Positions 1 to 7,151 of a DNA stretch of 41,786 nt are shown one piece after another. The notes beneath the pieces are model-generated. The model did no database searches. It saw only the letters and a program-made list of their open reading frames with translations, and was not told the origin of the DNA. The translations under genes were made by a program, and so were the position numbers. The stretch is from SW-6-46-9 sp964452185. Its GTDB lineage: Bacteria > Patescibacteriota > Minisyncoccia > Phycocordibacterales > SW-6-46-9. The first letter of the stretch is position 1, and each line of letters starts with the position of its first letter. The stretch is from positions 1 to 41,786 of the forward strand of contig CAYVKO010000005.1 in assembly GCA_964452185.1 (NCBI GenBank), in the 5' to 3' direction.

Positions 1-26
1 CAAGTTTTTGCAAAAGTAAGATAAAA

Positions 27-57
27 GAAAACCCCACAGCGAATGTGTGGGGTTTTT
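27..57. terminator. Bidirectional intrinsic terminator
   Basis: A 7-bp stem (CCCCACA at 32-38 pairing with TGTGGGG at 46-52, 7-nt loop) is followed by TTTTT on the plus strand and preceded by an A-rich stretch that becomes a broken T-run on the minus strand. It sits just past the stop of the minus-strand lipoprotein gene and would also stop plus-strand transcription entering from the left. Confidence 0.8.
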
Positions 58-83
58 GGTGTGTGTTTTAAATAAAATTTTGA

Positions 84-455
84 CTAAAAGCCAAAACCCT
101 TCCTGTCGTGCTCCCACTCGTCAAATTCGTTTCTCCAGAACACGTACTCCGTGTCATAGTCTTTGTTGCCAGATTCAGATAACATACCTTCACTACACTC
201 AACGGACACGTGAGCACGTACAACATGCACGGTTCTTTCTTCTCCGTTAATGGGATTTTGGAGTTCTCTAGGGTCGCTCCATTCCTCTATTTCTACTGAA
301 TTTACTGCACGATCTTCACAAGAAGGAAGGCTGCTCTCATAATCCTTGGTAATCTCCTTTATAGCCATCTCGTCTGACGGTCGGTCGGAACTACTACCGC
401 ACCCAAGAAGCACGAACGGAAAGAAGGCGACAAGAAAAAAGGTTAGGTAACGCAT
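84..455 (-). CDS. Small lipoprotein of unknown function
   Basis: A 123-aa protein with a clear lipoprotein signal peptide: Met-Arg start, hydrophobic core at residues 4-17, and lipobox LLGC with the acylated cysteine at residue 19, followed by a Ser/Gly-rich linker. The mature part (about 104 aa) is acidic and contains a few aromatic residues and two further cysteines (near CEDRAV and VECSEG) that could form a disulfide outside the membrane. I recognise no domain. It stands alone: the terminator at 27-57 lies downstream. Export and lipid anchoring are well supported by sequence; the function is unknown. Confidence 0.75.
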   Translation of the reverse strand: MRYLTFFLVAFFPFVLLGCGSSSDRPSDEMAIKEITKDYESSLPSCEDRAVNSVEIEEWSDPRELQNPINGEERTVHVVRAHVSVECSEGMLSESGNKDYDTEYVFWRNEFDEWEHDRKGFGF

Positions 456-519
456 AAAACCAGTGCTTTTTTGGAAAGAAGAACGGCTTCACCGGCAATT
501 AATATACAATAAATTAACG

Positions 520-780
520 TTATTGGCAAGTAAGAAAACCCTTGCAAAACACATCTGTAAAGGCTTCCAGTATGAAAAAACCCCGGTCGCCAGAAGGCGA
601 ACGAGGTTGTGTGTTGAGTGTTTGAGTCGTTTGGTGAGATTCAGGAATATACCTATTCTCAATCCCTTCCGCCACTTCAGCCAGTTTCGGCAACTGTGAA
701 GCAACCCAAGCCAGCGAACCGATTATCAGGATAGCAACCAGAAGGACGAGAAGCTTTTTGCGAAAACGCGTCAAAGTCAT
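520..780 (-). CDS. Small single-pass membrane protein, 3' end runs through a terminator
   Basis: The frame is open from 831, but the start at 780 (MTLTRFRKK) is preferred because it gives a positively charged N-terminus followed directly by one transmembrane helix (LLVLLVAILIIGSLAWV). About 86 aa. The remaining residues are unremarkable. An 11-bp GC-rich hairpin plus T-run on the same strand (575-606) lies inside the reading frame, before the stop codon at 520, so a transcript ended there would carry no stop codon. Either the annotated C-terminus is wrong (assembly indel) or the terminator is read through. The N-terminal membrane segment is credible; the C-terminus is doubtful. No family recognised. 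Confidence 0.5.
   Translation of the reverse strand: MTLTRFRKKLLVLLVAILIIGSLAWVASQLPKLAEVAEGIENRYIPESHQTTQTLNTQPRSPSGDRGFFILEAFTDVFCKGFLTCQ
575..606 (-). terminator. Strong intrinsic terminator (minus strand)
   Basis: On the minus strand an 11-bp stem with one mismatch (arms 596-606 and 581-591, loop TTCT at 592-595) is followed by TTTTTT (580-575). It is the strongest terminator in this part of the window and overlaps the open frame of the small membrane protein upstream. Confidence 0.8.
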
Positions 781-840
781 AAGACAAAGATATAATTCTG
801 GGAAAGAGCGTACAGAGATATAATATAACACAATATATAC

Positions 841-870
841 TTGTCAAATGTCTTTCTTAACAGGTATAAA
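841..870 (+). promoter_or_regulatory. Sigma-70-type promoter of glyS
   Basis: TTGTCA (841-846), an 18-nt spacer and TATAAA (865-870) precede the glyS start codon at 894. The predicted transcript start is near 877, giving a leader of about 17 nt with no Shine-Dalgarno-like sequence. Confidence 0.65.
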
Positions 871-893
871 ATTGTTACTATTACTATACAAAT

Positions 894-2264
894 ATGAAAA
901 ACGAAGATCGACTACAGGAGATAATCTCGCTGGCCAAACGGCGTGGTTTTATTTATCAGGGTTCAGATATTTATGATGGGCTGGCCGGAACCTGGGACTA
1001 TGGCCCGCTGGGAGTTGAACTTACCAAGAACCTCAAAGATATGTGGTGGAAGCAGTTTGTCCACTCACGGGCAGACATGTACGGCGTTGATGCGGATATC
1101 CTAATGAGCCGGAAAGTGTGGGAGGCAAGCGGCCATGCTGAAGGATTTTCCGATCCGCTTGTCGAAGACGTTAAAAGCAAGAAACGGTTCCGAGCGGATC
1201 ATCTACTAGAAGACGCCGGCATCGAGAACGCCGAAGGATTGAGCCCCAGCCAGATGGATGAAGCTATCGAAGAAAACGATATCAAAAGCCCGGACGGTAA
1301 TGAGCTCGGGGAAGTGAAAACCTTCAACATGATGTTCCAGACACAAGTGGGAGCAGCCGGAAAATCCTCCGAGGAAACCTTCCTGCGGCCGGAAACCGCG
1401 CAAGGAATGTTCGTGAACTTCAAGCACATTATCGACTCTTTTCATCCGGACATTCCGTTTGGTATGGCGCAGATCGGCAAAGCCTTTCGAAATGAGATCA
1501 CACCCCGCAACTATCTTTTCCGTACCCGTGAGTTCGAGCAGATGGAGGTTGAGTACTTCGTAAGAGAAGAAAACTGGGAAGAGCAGTTTGAAAACTGGCG
1601 AGAGGAGATGTGGGAATACATTGAAAATATCGGACTGGATACTGAAGCGGTTCATGAGTATGAAGTACCGGACGAAGAGGGCGCTCACTACGCTAAACGA
1701 ACCATCGACTTTGAGTTCGACTATCCGTTCGGCACTAAAGAACTTTATGGACTAGCTTACCGAACCGACTACGATCTCAAAAACCATATTGAAGCCAGCG
1801 GCGAGAAACTCAACTACTTCGATCAGCCGGCCGGTGAGCGTTTTGTACCGCACGTAATCGAGCCGTCCTTGGGTGTCGACCGGACAGTACTGGCCCTCTT
1901 AGAATCAGCCCTCGAAACAGAAGAAGTGGACGGCAATGAACGCACTGTCTTGCGACTAAACAAAAAGGTTGCCCCTATCAAGGTGGCCGTACTACCACTT
2001 CAGCGCAAAGACGGCCTTCCGGAAAAAGCGCTTGAAGTGTTCAATACTCTGCAGGATAAATTTGTCTGCCAGTATGACAAGACTGCCTCCATCGGTAAAC
2101 GCTACCGCCGGCAGGATGAAATCGGTACGCCGTTTTGCATAACCATTGATTACGATACGCTCGAAGACGATACCGTCACCATCCGCTATCGTGACTCGAT
2201 GGAACAGGACAGAGTGGTCATTGAAGACTTGGTTGACACAATTGATAAAAAATTAGACAATTAG
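894..2264 (+). CDS. glyS: Glycyl-tRNA synthetase (dimeric, single-chain type)
   Basis: Charges tRNA-Gly with glycine in the cytoplasm. This 456-aa class II enzyme is the homodimeric eukaryote/Firmicutes-like GlyRS, not the alpha2-beta2 type. Visible signatures are the N-terminal WDYGPLG element (34-40), RPETAQG (165-171), motif 2 with its conserved arginines (about 198-218, FRNEITPR...FRTREFEQME), motif 3 containing GVDR near residue 328, and a C-terminal anticodon-binding domain starting at about APIKVAVLPL. The CxxC pair often found before the RFRADHL element is absent here (VKSKKRFRADH). The start follows a good promoter with a short leader. A weak A/T hairpin after the stop may terminate it. 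Confidence 0.97.
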   Translation: MKNEDRLQEIISLAKRRGFIYQGSDIYDGLAGTWDYGPLGVELTKNLKDMWWKQFVHSRADMYGVDADILMSRKVWEASGHAEGFSDPLVEDVKSKKRFRADHLLEDAGIENAEGLSPSQMDEAIEENDIKSPDGNELGEVKTFNMMFQTQVGAAGKSSEETFLRPETAQGMFVNFKHIIDSFHPDIPFGMAQIGKAFRNEITPRNYLFRTREFEQMEVEYFVREENWEEQFENWREEMWEYIENIGLDTEAVHEYEVPDEEGAHYAKRTIDFEFDYPFGTKELYGLAYRTDYDLKNHIEASGEKLNYFDQPAGERFVPHVIEPSLGVDRTVLALLESALETEEVDGNERTVLRLNKKVAPIKVAVLPLQRKDGLPEKALEVFNTLQDKFVCQYDKTASIGKRYRRQDEIGTPFCITIDYDTLEDDTVTIRYRDSMEQDRVVIEDLVDTIDKKLDN

Positions 2265-2270
2265 GTTAGA

Positions 2271-2296
2271 TAAAAAAGAGTTTTTACGCTCCTTTT
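2271..2296 (+). terminator. Weak hairpin after glyS
   Basis: AAAAAGAG and CTCCTTTTT can pair with a one-base bulge around an 8-nt loop, ending in a T-run just after the glyS stop. The stem is A/T-dominated, so it is a weak candidate terminator. Confidence 0.4.
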
Positions 2297-2340
2297 TCTA
2301 AAATTATCTTCCTCCAACAGCTCCACAGAGGTGATTAGTT

Positions 2341-2616
2341 ATGAATATGAAGGACGTGCATATGATACCCGACATGCCATGCTCTAACCCTTGCTGTAAC
2401 GCAATAACCATTCAGATACTCTGGTATGAATATGTAATAGAAGTCAACAGAAGAGAATACACGCACATCGCAGAAAGTAATAAAAAGGTGGTGTGTTCAG
2501 GCCGGTGCTTGGGCCACGGTACCTGCGACGGCGGAATTTTTACAGTAAAAATGCCTCCGTGGAAGTACGAAAGGCTGCGAGAAAAAAAGTTTCCCCCTCT
2601 TCTCACAAACAACTGA
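2341..2616 (+). CDS. Small cysteine-rich protein, possibly zinc-binding
   Basis: A 91-aa open frame with a plausible ribosome-binding site (GAGGTG at about 2329-2334, 6 nt before ATG). It has five or six cysteines arranged as CSNPCC near residues 14-19 and CSGRCLGHGTC near residues 52-62, a spacing compatible with a small metal-binding fold. No family recognised. A 33-bp near-perfect inverted repeat (2528-2560) lies inside the frame; both strands through it translate to almost the same peptide (GGIFTVK-M/I-PP). It is followed by a terminator at 2663-2689. The RBS and Cys spacing favour a real gene, but non-coding function of this stretch cannot be excluded. Confidence 0.45.
   Translation: MNMKDVHMIPDMPCSNPCCNAITIQILWYEYVIEVNRREYTHIAESNKKVVCSGRCLGHGTCDGGIFTVKMPPWKYERLREKKFPPLLTNN
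2528..2560. repeat. 33-bp inverted repeat inside a small ORF
   Basis: Two 16-nt arms around a single central base (2544), 14 of 16 positions paired. The core is TTTTTAC / GTAAAAA flanked by GC-rich ends. It could extrude as a hairpin, act as a protein-binding palindrome or be a remnant of a small mobile palindrome. Confidence 0.6.
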
Positions 2617-2662
2617 GACCGCTAAACTGGTGCAATAAGTTAGTCAAAGCGAACCTCACAAT

Positions 2663-2689
2663 GCCCTAGTTAAGAGCTGGGGCTTTCTT
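2663..2689 (+). terminator. Intrinsic terminator
   Basis: GCCCTAG (2663-2669) pairs with CTGGGGC (2677-2683, one G-T pair) around a 7-nt loop, followed by TTTCTT. It separates the Cys-rich ORF from the tandem paralog cassettes. Confidence 0.55.
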
Positions 2690-2716
2690 ATGAACAGAAA
2701 GTACAGCGAAGTTTGG

Positions 2717-2760
2717 TAAGATTAATTTAGAAACTCTTTATTTCATAAAAGATCCGGAGG
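2717..2760 (+). promoter_or_regulatory. Shared leader of cassette A with Shine-Dalgarno
   Basis: The leader TAAGATTAA-T-TTAGAAACT (2717-2735) is repeated almost exactly at 3158-3176 before the second paralog, and both leaders end in GGAGG (here 2756-2760) 6 nt before ATG. TAAGAT may be the -10 element of each unit. These are among the few genes here with a textbook ribosome-binding site. Confidence 0.55.
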
Positions 2761-2766
2761 TACGTT

Positions 2767-3099
2767 ATGGAAAAACTGAAAGCAGGACTCCAGATAAAAG
2801 TCTGCGGTAAGGTCGAAACTTTTTGGATTGCTATCGCGATCGAAGACACTCCTCCTGAAGCTCGTGAAATGCTTCGAGAAATATTCAACGCTCGTTTGGT
2901 AAATTATCTACCACCTGAAGATGATTCATTTGATGTAAAGAGAAAAGAAAAAGCCTGCGTCAGCAAGTATCCACGTACAAGGCAAGCATTAGGGCGCATT
3001 GAGGCGCGTTTGAATTTCTTTCAAGGCAAAGTAGCAGTAACTCGACAAACCACTTCACTGCTTAAAGAGAGCAGTTATTTTCTAAAGCCCAAAGAATAG
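2767..3099 (+). CDS. Uncharacterised small protein, tandem paralog A
   Basis: 110 aa with no signal peptide or membrane segment. The conserved block shared with the next gene is IEDTPPE-x-x-EMLRE-[IL]-FNARL (about residues 23-44), then a basic region with one cysteine and a helical C-terminus (about 60-98). It looks like a small, mostly helical cytoplasmic protein; I recognise no family. Strong GGAGG ribosome-binding site 6 nt before ATG. It forms a self-contained unit with its own leader and terminator (3084-3109), duplicated as the following unit. Function unknown. Confidence 0.7.
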   Translation: MEKLKAGLQIKVCGKVETFWIAIAIEDTPPEAREMLREIFNARLVNYLPPEDDSFDVKRKEKACVSKYPRTRQALGRIEARLNFFQGKVAVTRQTTSLLKESSYFLKPKE

Positions 3100-3109
3100 G
3101 GCTTTTTTT
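3084..3109 (+). terminator. Intrinsic terminator of cassette A
   Basis: AAAGCCC (3084-3090), 8-nt loop, GGGCTTT (3099-3105) and a run of T. The 5' arm overlaps the last codons of the gene. An almost identical hairpin ends cassette B. Confidence 0.85.
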
Positions 3110-3209
3110 ATAAGGTGAAAGTACAACACCTGAAAGGAGGCATCTGAATAAGTCTGATAAGATTAAGTTAGAAACTTCTTAATACTTTCTCAAAAGCTCG
3201 GAGGGTTTT

Positions 3210-3503
3210 ATGAAAAAACTAAAAGGGGTAGTTATTATCACCCACTACGGGATTTCGACAGAAATGCCAATAATTATTCCGATTGAAGATACTCCTCCGG
3301 AATCCCACGAAATGCTTCGGGAGCTGTTTAACGCTCGGCTTGCTTACTTCCAGGGAACCAAAAAGATAAACAACGTAAAGGATTTACGCCATAAATGTCT
3401 TGACGAACACCCCAAAACAAAGTCAGCAGTAGAGCGTATGGAGGAAGCGTTTGAAACTCTCTCGGAGATATCTGAGGAGCGACGACTAACCATCGTTAAC
3501 TAA
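3210..3503 (+). CDS. Uncharacterised small protein, tandem paralog B
   Basis: 97 aa, clearly paralogous to the preceding gene through the IEDTPPE...EMLRELFNARL block (about 26-46) and a shared C-terminal helical pattern (KTKSAVERMEEA versus RTRQALGRIEAR). N-terminus MKKLKGVV with a short beta-like stretch; no membrane segment. Leader repeats that of paralog A (3158-3176), GGAGG at 3200-3204. It has its own terminator at 3519-3544. The two copies have diverged strongly in the middle, so the duplication is not recent or is under diversifying pressure. No known family or function. Confidence 0.7.
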   Translation: MKKLKGVVIITHYGISTEMPIIIPIEDTPPESHEMLRELFNARLAYFQGTKKINNVKDLRHKCLDEHPKTKSAVERMEEAFETLSEISEERRLTIVN

Positions 3504-3518
3504 AAAACTGAATTTCAC

Positions 3519-3544
3519 AAAAGCCCAGAGGATAGGGCTTTTTT
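3519..3544 (+). terminator. Intrinsic terminator of cassette B
   Basis: AAAAGCCC (3519-3526), 8-nt loop, GGGCTTTTTT (3535-3544). It directly abuts the trpS promoter. Confidence 0.85.
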
Positions 3545-3546
3545 AA

Positions 3547-3555
3547 TGTTATAAT
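3547..3555 (+). promoter_or_regulatory. Extended -10 promoter of trpS, leaderless
   Basis: TG-T-TATAAT (3547-3555) lies 6 nt before the trpS ATG. No -35 element is evident. With the usual spacing to the transcript start, transcription would begin at or next to the A of the start codon. Confidence 0.7.
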
Positions 3556-3561
3556 CAGGAC

Positions 3562-4551
3562 ATGAATAAAGAAATATCCAGCGTTGTGTCCGGCATCCAA
3601 CCATCCGGCCGACCGCATATCGGCAACTACTTTGGAGCAATGAAACGGCATATAGATATGCAGAACGAGTATGAGGATGTATATTTATTTATTGCTGAAT
3701 ATCATGCTCTCACCTCTACACAAAGCAAAGATGAACTCCAACAAAACATTTATGACTTAGCAGTGGACTACCTAGCTTTGGGTCTGGACCCTAAAAAGGT
3801 TACGTTTTACCGACAGAAAGATGTACCGGAGATTTTTGAGCTCACGTGGATATTCAACTGCCTTACCAACATGGGGTTCCTGAAACGAGCTCACGCATAC
3901 AAAGAAAAAACCAAAGAAGGAACAGCCCCTAACGTCGGTTTGTTTGATTATCCGGTACTGCAAGCTGCCGACATTCTTGTTACTGATGCAGACGCTGTCC
4001 CGGTCGGGGAAGACCAACGGCAGCACATAGAGTACACACGAGAAATTGCTCGCAACTTCAACTCGAAATACAAAGAGCTTTTTGGTGAACCACAAGAACT
4101 GATAGAAGAAGGCGCCGGAACCATTCCGGGTATTGACGGCCAGAAGATGAGTAAATCATACGGTAATGAAATACCACTGTTTGCAGACGAGGACACACTT
4201 GAAGACAAAGTAATGTCTATAAAGACAGACTCAACTCCGGTAGACGAGCCAAAAGATCATGAAGACGATATTGTGTTTGCGTACCACAGATTATTCACCC
4301 CCGAAGACGAGCTACAAGAGATAAAAGAAGGATATGAAAAAGGCGGACTTGGCTACGGCGAGTCCAAAAAAAGATTACTTAAAAATCTCAAAGAGTTCGT
4401 GGCTCCGTTGCGAAAAAAAAGGGAAGAGATAGCCGATGATCGTGAGTACGTATTTAACGTACTAGAGGAAGGCGCTAAAGAAATCCGCCCAACCGCCCAA
4501 GAGAAAATAGAAAAGGTACGTGAGGCAGTTGGGCTAAACCTTGAAAAGTAA
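3562..4551 (+). CDS. trpS: Tryptophanyl-tRNA synthetase
   Basis: Class I synthetase that activates tryptophan and charges tRNA-Trp in the cytoplasm. 329 aa, the usual bacterial length. The HIGH-equivalent element sits in PSGRPHIGNYFGA (about 14-26) and the KMSKS loop is exact at residues 195-199 (QKMSKSYGN). Both belong to the Rossmann catalytic domain, and the C-terminal third is helical as in the family. The ATG is placed directly after an extended -10 (TGTTATAAT), implying a leaderless message. The gene converges on the pilT-like gene with only 16 nt between stop codons. Confidence 0.97.
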   Translation: MNKEISSVVSGIQPSGRPHIGNYFGAMKRHIDMQNEYEDVYLFIAEYHALTSTQSKDELQQNIYDLAVDYLALGLDPKKVTFYRQKDVPEIFELTWIFNCLTNMGFLKRAHAYKEKTKEGTAPNVGLFDYPVLQAADILVTDADAVPVGEDQRQHIEYTREIARNFNSKYKELFGEPQELIEEGAGTIPGIDGQKMSKSYGNEIPLFADEDTLEDKVMSIKTDSTPVDEPKDHEDDIVFAYHRLFTPEDELQEIKEGYEKGGLGYGESKKRLLKNLKEFVAPLRKKREEIADDREYVFNVLEEGAKEIRPTAQEKIEKVREAVGLNLEK

Positions 4552-4566
4552 ACTGGACAGCAGTTT
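4550..4566. terminator. Short hairpin between convergent trpS and pilT
   Basis: AAACTG and CAGTTT pair around GACAG in the 16-nt space between two convergent stop codons, overlapping the trpS stop. There is no T-run, so it is only a weak candidate for a shared terminator. Confidence 0.35.
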
Positions 4567-4567
4567 G

Positions 4568-5614
4568 TTATGCGCCAGAGATGAAGTGCTTGTCGGCAGC
4601 CTCCTTGGAAATAACTCCTTCATTTTGCAACTTTTCAATATGGTCGTTGAGTGTATGCATACCCGAATCGCGGTTGACCTGGATAGCGCGAGTCAGATCA
4701 TTGGTGCGACTGTTTTTTATCATGTTGCGAACAGCGTCATTGGCAATAAGCACCTCTGTGGCTAGAGTCGGCTGGTCTTCATCCTGCATAGGAATCAATC
4801 GCTGAGCAATAGCACCGACAAACTGCTGAGCAAGGATTTGCGGAGCGTCTTCATTTTTGTCTCTTGTTCCGGCAAGCAACCGGGAGACCGCATCGTGAGT
4901 AGTCGGAGCATGAATTTCAGCAATCACCAGATGACCTGACTGGGCTGCTGAGAGTGCCGCCTGCATCGCTTTTCTGTCACGAAGATCACCAATCACGATT
5001 ACGTCCGGATCCTGACGCAAAGCAGAGGAAAGAGCGGTTTCGTACGACTTAACATGTTTACCGTCACCGACAGCTCGCTGACGAATGATTGATTTTTTGT
5101 TCTCAAAATCATACTCAATAGTATCGGCAAGTGAAACTATGTGTTTGCTTTGTGTCTGATTAATGTGCTCAACCAGGCTGGCCCGAGTAGTGGTCTTGCC
5201 GGCGCCGGTTGGACCCGCAATCAAAAGCAATCCGTGCGGCTTATCTGCCAACCGCATAAACTGTGGAGGAATATCTTTTTCATTCTCGGACAGCTCAACC
5301 CCGTCTCTGATACGACGTACCGCAACATTCATCCCAGAATCATCGCGATACACGTGAACACGAAGTCGCTCTCCGGATTCAACCACTTTACTGGTATCGA
5401 CATGACCCACCTCTCCAAGCTTTTTATACTGCTCCTTGCTTAGCAGCTCCTTCAGCATCTGGTTAATGTCTTCCTGTGTGTACACAGAGAAATCTTCAAG
5501 GAATTCCACGTTTCCAGAAATGCGAATCGCTGGATGGTCTCCAGGAGAGAGGTGAATGTCTGTAGCTTTTCGTGATTTTGCTTGTTCGAGAATTGTAGTA
5601 AGGCTGTGGGTCAT
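4568..5614 (-). CDS. pilT: Type IV pilus PilT-family ATPase with altered catalytic boxes
   Basis: 348-aa secretion/pilus-retraction ATPase, expected to act as a hexamer at the inner face of the membrane and power pilus retraction. The N-terminal domain (1-100, ATDIHLSPGDHPAIRISG) and the P-loop GPTGAGKTT (134-142) are canonical. Several catalytic elements differ from the textbook: the Asp box is SLADTIEY (161-168) where T-x-E-D-P-x-E-Y is usual, Walker B reads IGDLRD (208-213) where G-E-[MI]-R-D is usual, and the following RQREVG is RQRAVG (178-183). The His box AEIHAP keeps its histidine (235). No other pilus gene is in the window. PilT versus PilU or a specialised relative cannot be decided. 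Confidence 0.88.
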   Translation of the reverse strand: MTHSLTTILEQAKSRKATDIHLSPGDHPAIRISGNVEFLEDFSVYTQEDINQMLKELLSKEQYKKLGEVGHVDTSKVVESGERLRVHVYRDDSGMNVAVRRIRDGVELSENEKDIPPQFMRLADKPHGLLLIAGPTGAGKTTTRASLVEHINQTQSKHIVSLADTIEYDFENKKSIIRQRAVGDGKHVKSYETALSSALRQDPDVIVIGDLRDRKAMQAALSAAQSGHLVIAEIHAPTTHDAVSRLLAGTRDKNEDAPQILAQQFVGAIAQRLIPMQDEDQPTLATEVLIANDAVRNMIKNSRTNDLTRAIQVNRDSGMHTLNDHIEKLQNEGVISKEAADKHFISGA

Positions 5615-5714
5615 AGTAGGTTGCTTTATTTAGTATTTGTTATCTTATTTGTGTAAATAATTGCAGTTTGCAAGCCCTTTGTCAAATCACGCCTGTTATT
5701 TCGAGCAGATGTGT

Positions 5715-5722
5715 TGTATACT
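5715..5722 (+). promoter_or_regulatory. -10 element of aspS
   Basis: TG followed directly by TATACT (5717-5722) ends 8 nt before the aspS ATG, predicting a leader of 0-2 nt. The remaining 5615-5714 intergenic stretch must also hold the minus-strand pilT promoter (AATACT-like element near 5631-5640), which is weak by eye. Confidence 0.55.
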
Positions 5723-5730
5723 AGCCATAT

Positions 5731-7143
5731 ATGCAACGCACAAAAATAAATGATCTAAGTGAACACATAGGAGAAACTGTAGAGGTTCGCGGTTGGGTAG
5801 ACACCCGACGCGATCATGGGAAAATAGCTTTCTTTGATATTCGTGACGGCTTTGGATATATACAAACAGTGGCGAAAGATGATATATACGAACAGGCAGA
5901 AGACCTCCGACCTGAATGGGTTGTAGCTATTCAGGGAGAAGTAAACGAACGACCGGATGACATGAAAAATGAAGACATGGATAACGGCGATATTGAACTG
6001 GAGATAACGGACCTAAAGGTATTAAACGAGGCCAAGACAGCGCCGTTTGATATATATGAAGACGGATATGAAATAGATGAAGAAACGCGGATGGAATACC
6101 GATATCTGGATCTTCGTCGGCCGCGCCTGCAAAAAAATATTCGACTTCGTGATAAGATTACGAGCTTTTTCCGCGACTATATGCATCAGCATGACTTCGT
6201 GGAAATAGAAACGCCGATGCTGACAAAGGATACGCCGGAAGGTAGTCGGGAATACGTAGTACCATCCCGGCTTCACCATGGTGAGTTTTACGCACTGCCA
6301 CAATCACCGCAGCAGTTCAAGCAACTTTCAATGATTGCCGGATTTGAACGCTACTTCCAGATAGCCCGGTGTATGCGGGACGAAGACCTCCGGGGCGACC
6401 GTCAGCCTGAATTCACACAACTCGACTACGAGATGTCCTTCGTCGACCAAGAAGACGTGCTCTCGTACACAGAAGAGATGTTCATCACGCTCGTTAAAGA
6501 ACTCTTCCCGGAGAAGGAAATAAAAGAAGAGCCTTTCCCGCGCCTTACGTACAAGGAATCAATGGAAGAGTACGGTAACGACAAACCCGACCTACGAGAT
6601 GACAAAGACAATGACGACGAGCTGGCGTTTGCTTGGGTGCTTGACTTTCCAATGTTTGAAAAAACCGATGACGATTCAATCCAGTCGATGCACCATCCGT
6701 TCTGTTCAGTAAAGCCAGAAGACGAGGAGGATTTCTTGAGCGATGATTTGTCCGAAGAAGAGCTGCTTTCTATCCGTGCGAATGCATATGATCTGGTACT
6801 CAATGGATACGAACTTTCTTCTGGTAGTATCCGAATTCATAAGCCGGAAGTTCAAAAGCGTGTCTTTGAACTACTTGGAGTAGACGAAAAAGAACAACAA
6901 GAACGCTTCGGGCATATGCTGGAAGCATTTAAGTACGGAGCTCCGCCACACGGCGGATTCGCTCCGGGTATAGACCGGATTGCGATGATCCTTGCCGGTG
7001 AACCGAACATCCGTGAAGTCACGGCGTTCCCTAAAACCGGCGAAGCACGCGATCCGCTTATGGAAGCTCCATCACCACTGGATGAAGGCCACTTAGAAGA
7101 ACTCGGCTTATCCATTGAAGAGATCGAAGATGAAGATCAATAA
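5731..7143 (+). CDS. aspS: Aspartyl-tRNA synthetase lacking the GAD insertion
   Basis: Class IIb synthetase charging tRNA-Asp. 470 aa, against roughly 590 for typical bacterial AspRS. The N-terminal OB-fold (1-110, EVRGWVDTRRDHGKIAFFDIRD) binds the anticodon. Motif 1 surrounds FVEIETPMLTKDTPEG, motif 2 holds FQIARCMRDEDLRGDRQPEF, and motif 3 ends in FAPGIDRIAMIL near residues 410-420. The GAD domain that normally lies between PDLR and FAWV-x-DFPMFE is missing: only about ten residues (DDKDNDDEL) join them. Downstream scpA starts 8 nt after the stop, so the two are probably co-transcribed. Confidence 0.96.
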   Translation: MQRTKINDLSEHIGETVEVRGWVDTRRDHGKIAFFDIRDGFGYIQTVAKDDIYEQAEDLRPEWVVAIQGEVNERPDDMKNEDMDNGDIELEITDLKVLNEAKTAPFDIYEDGYEIDEETRMEYRYLDLRRPRLQKNIRLRDKITSFFRDYMHQHDFVEIETPMLTKDTPEGSREYVVPSRLHHGEFYALPQSPQQFKQLSMIAGFERYFQIARCMRDEDLRGDRQPEFTQLDYEMSFVDQEDVLSYTEEMFITLVKELFPEKEIKEEPFPRLTYKESMEEYGNDKPDLRDDKDNDDELAFAWVLDFPMFEKTDDDSIQSMHHPFCSVKPEDEEDFLSDDLSEEELLSIRANAYDLVLNGYELSSGSIRIHKPEVQKRVFELLGVDEKEQQERFGHMLEAFKYGAPPHGGFAPGIDRIAMILAGEPNIREVTAFPKTGEARDPLMEAPSPLDEGHLEELGLSIEEIEDEDQ

Positions 7144-7151
7144 ATTACGTC

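Noticed and set aside
1206..1688. 160-aa open frame antisense to glyS
   Set aside because: It lies wholly within a high-confidence synthetase gene on the other strand, has no recognisable domain or start signals, and is explained by codon bias of glyS.
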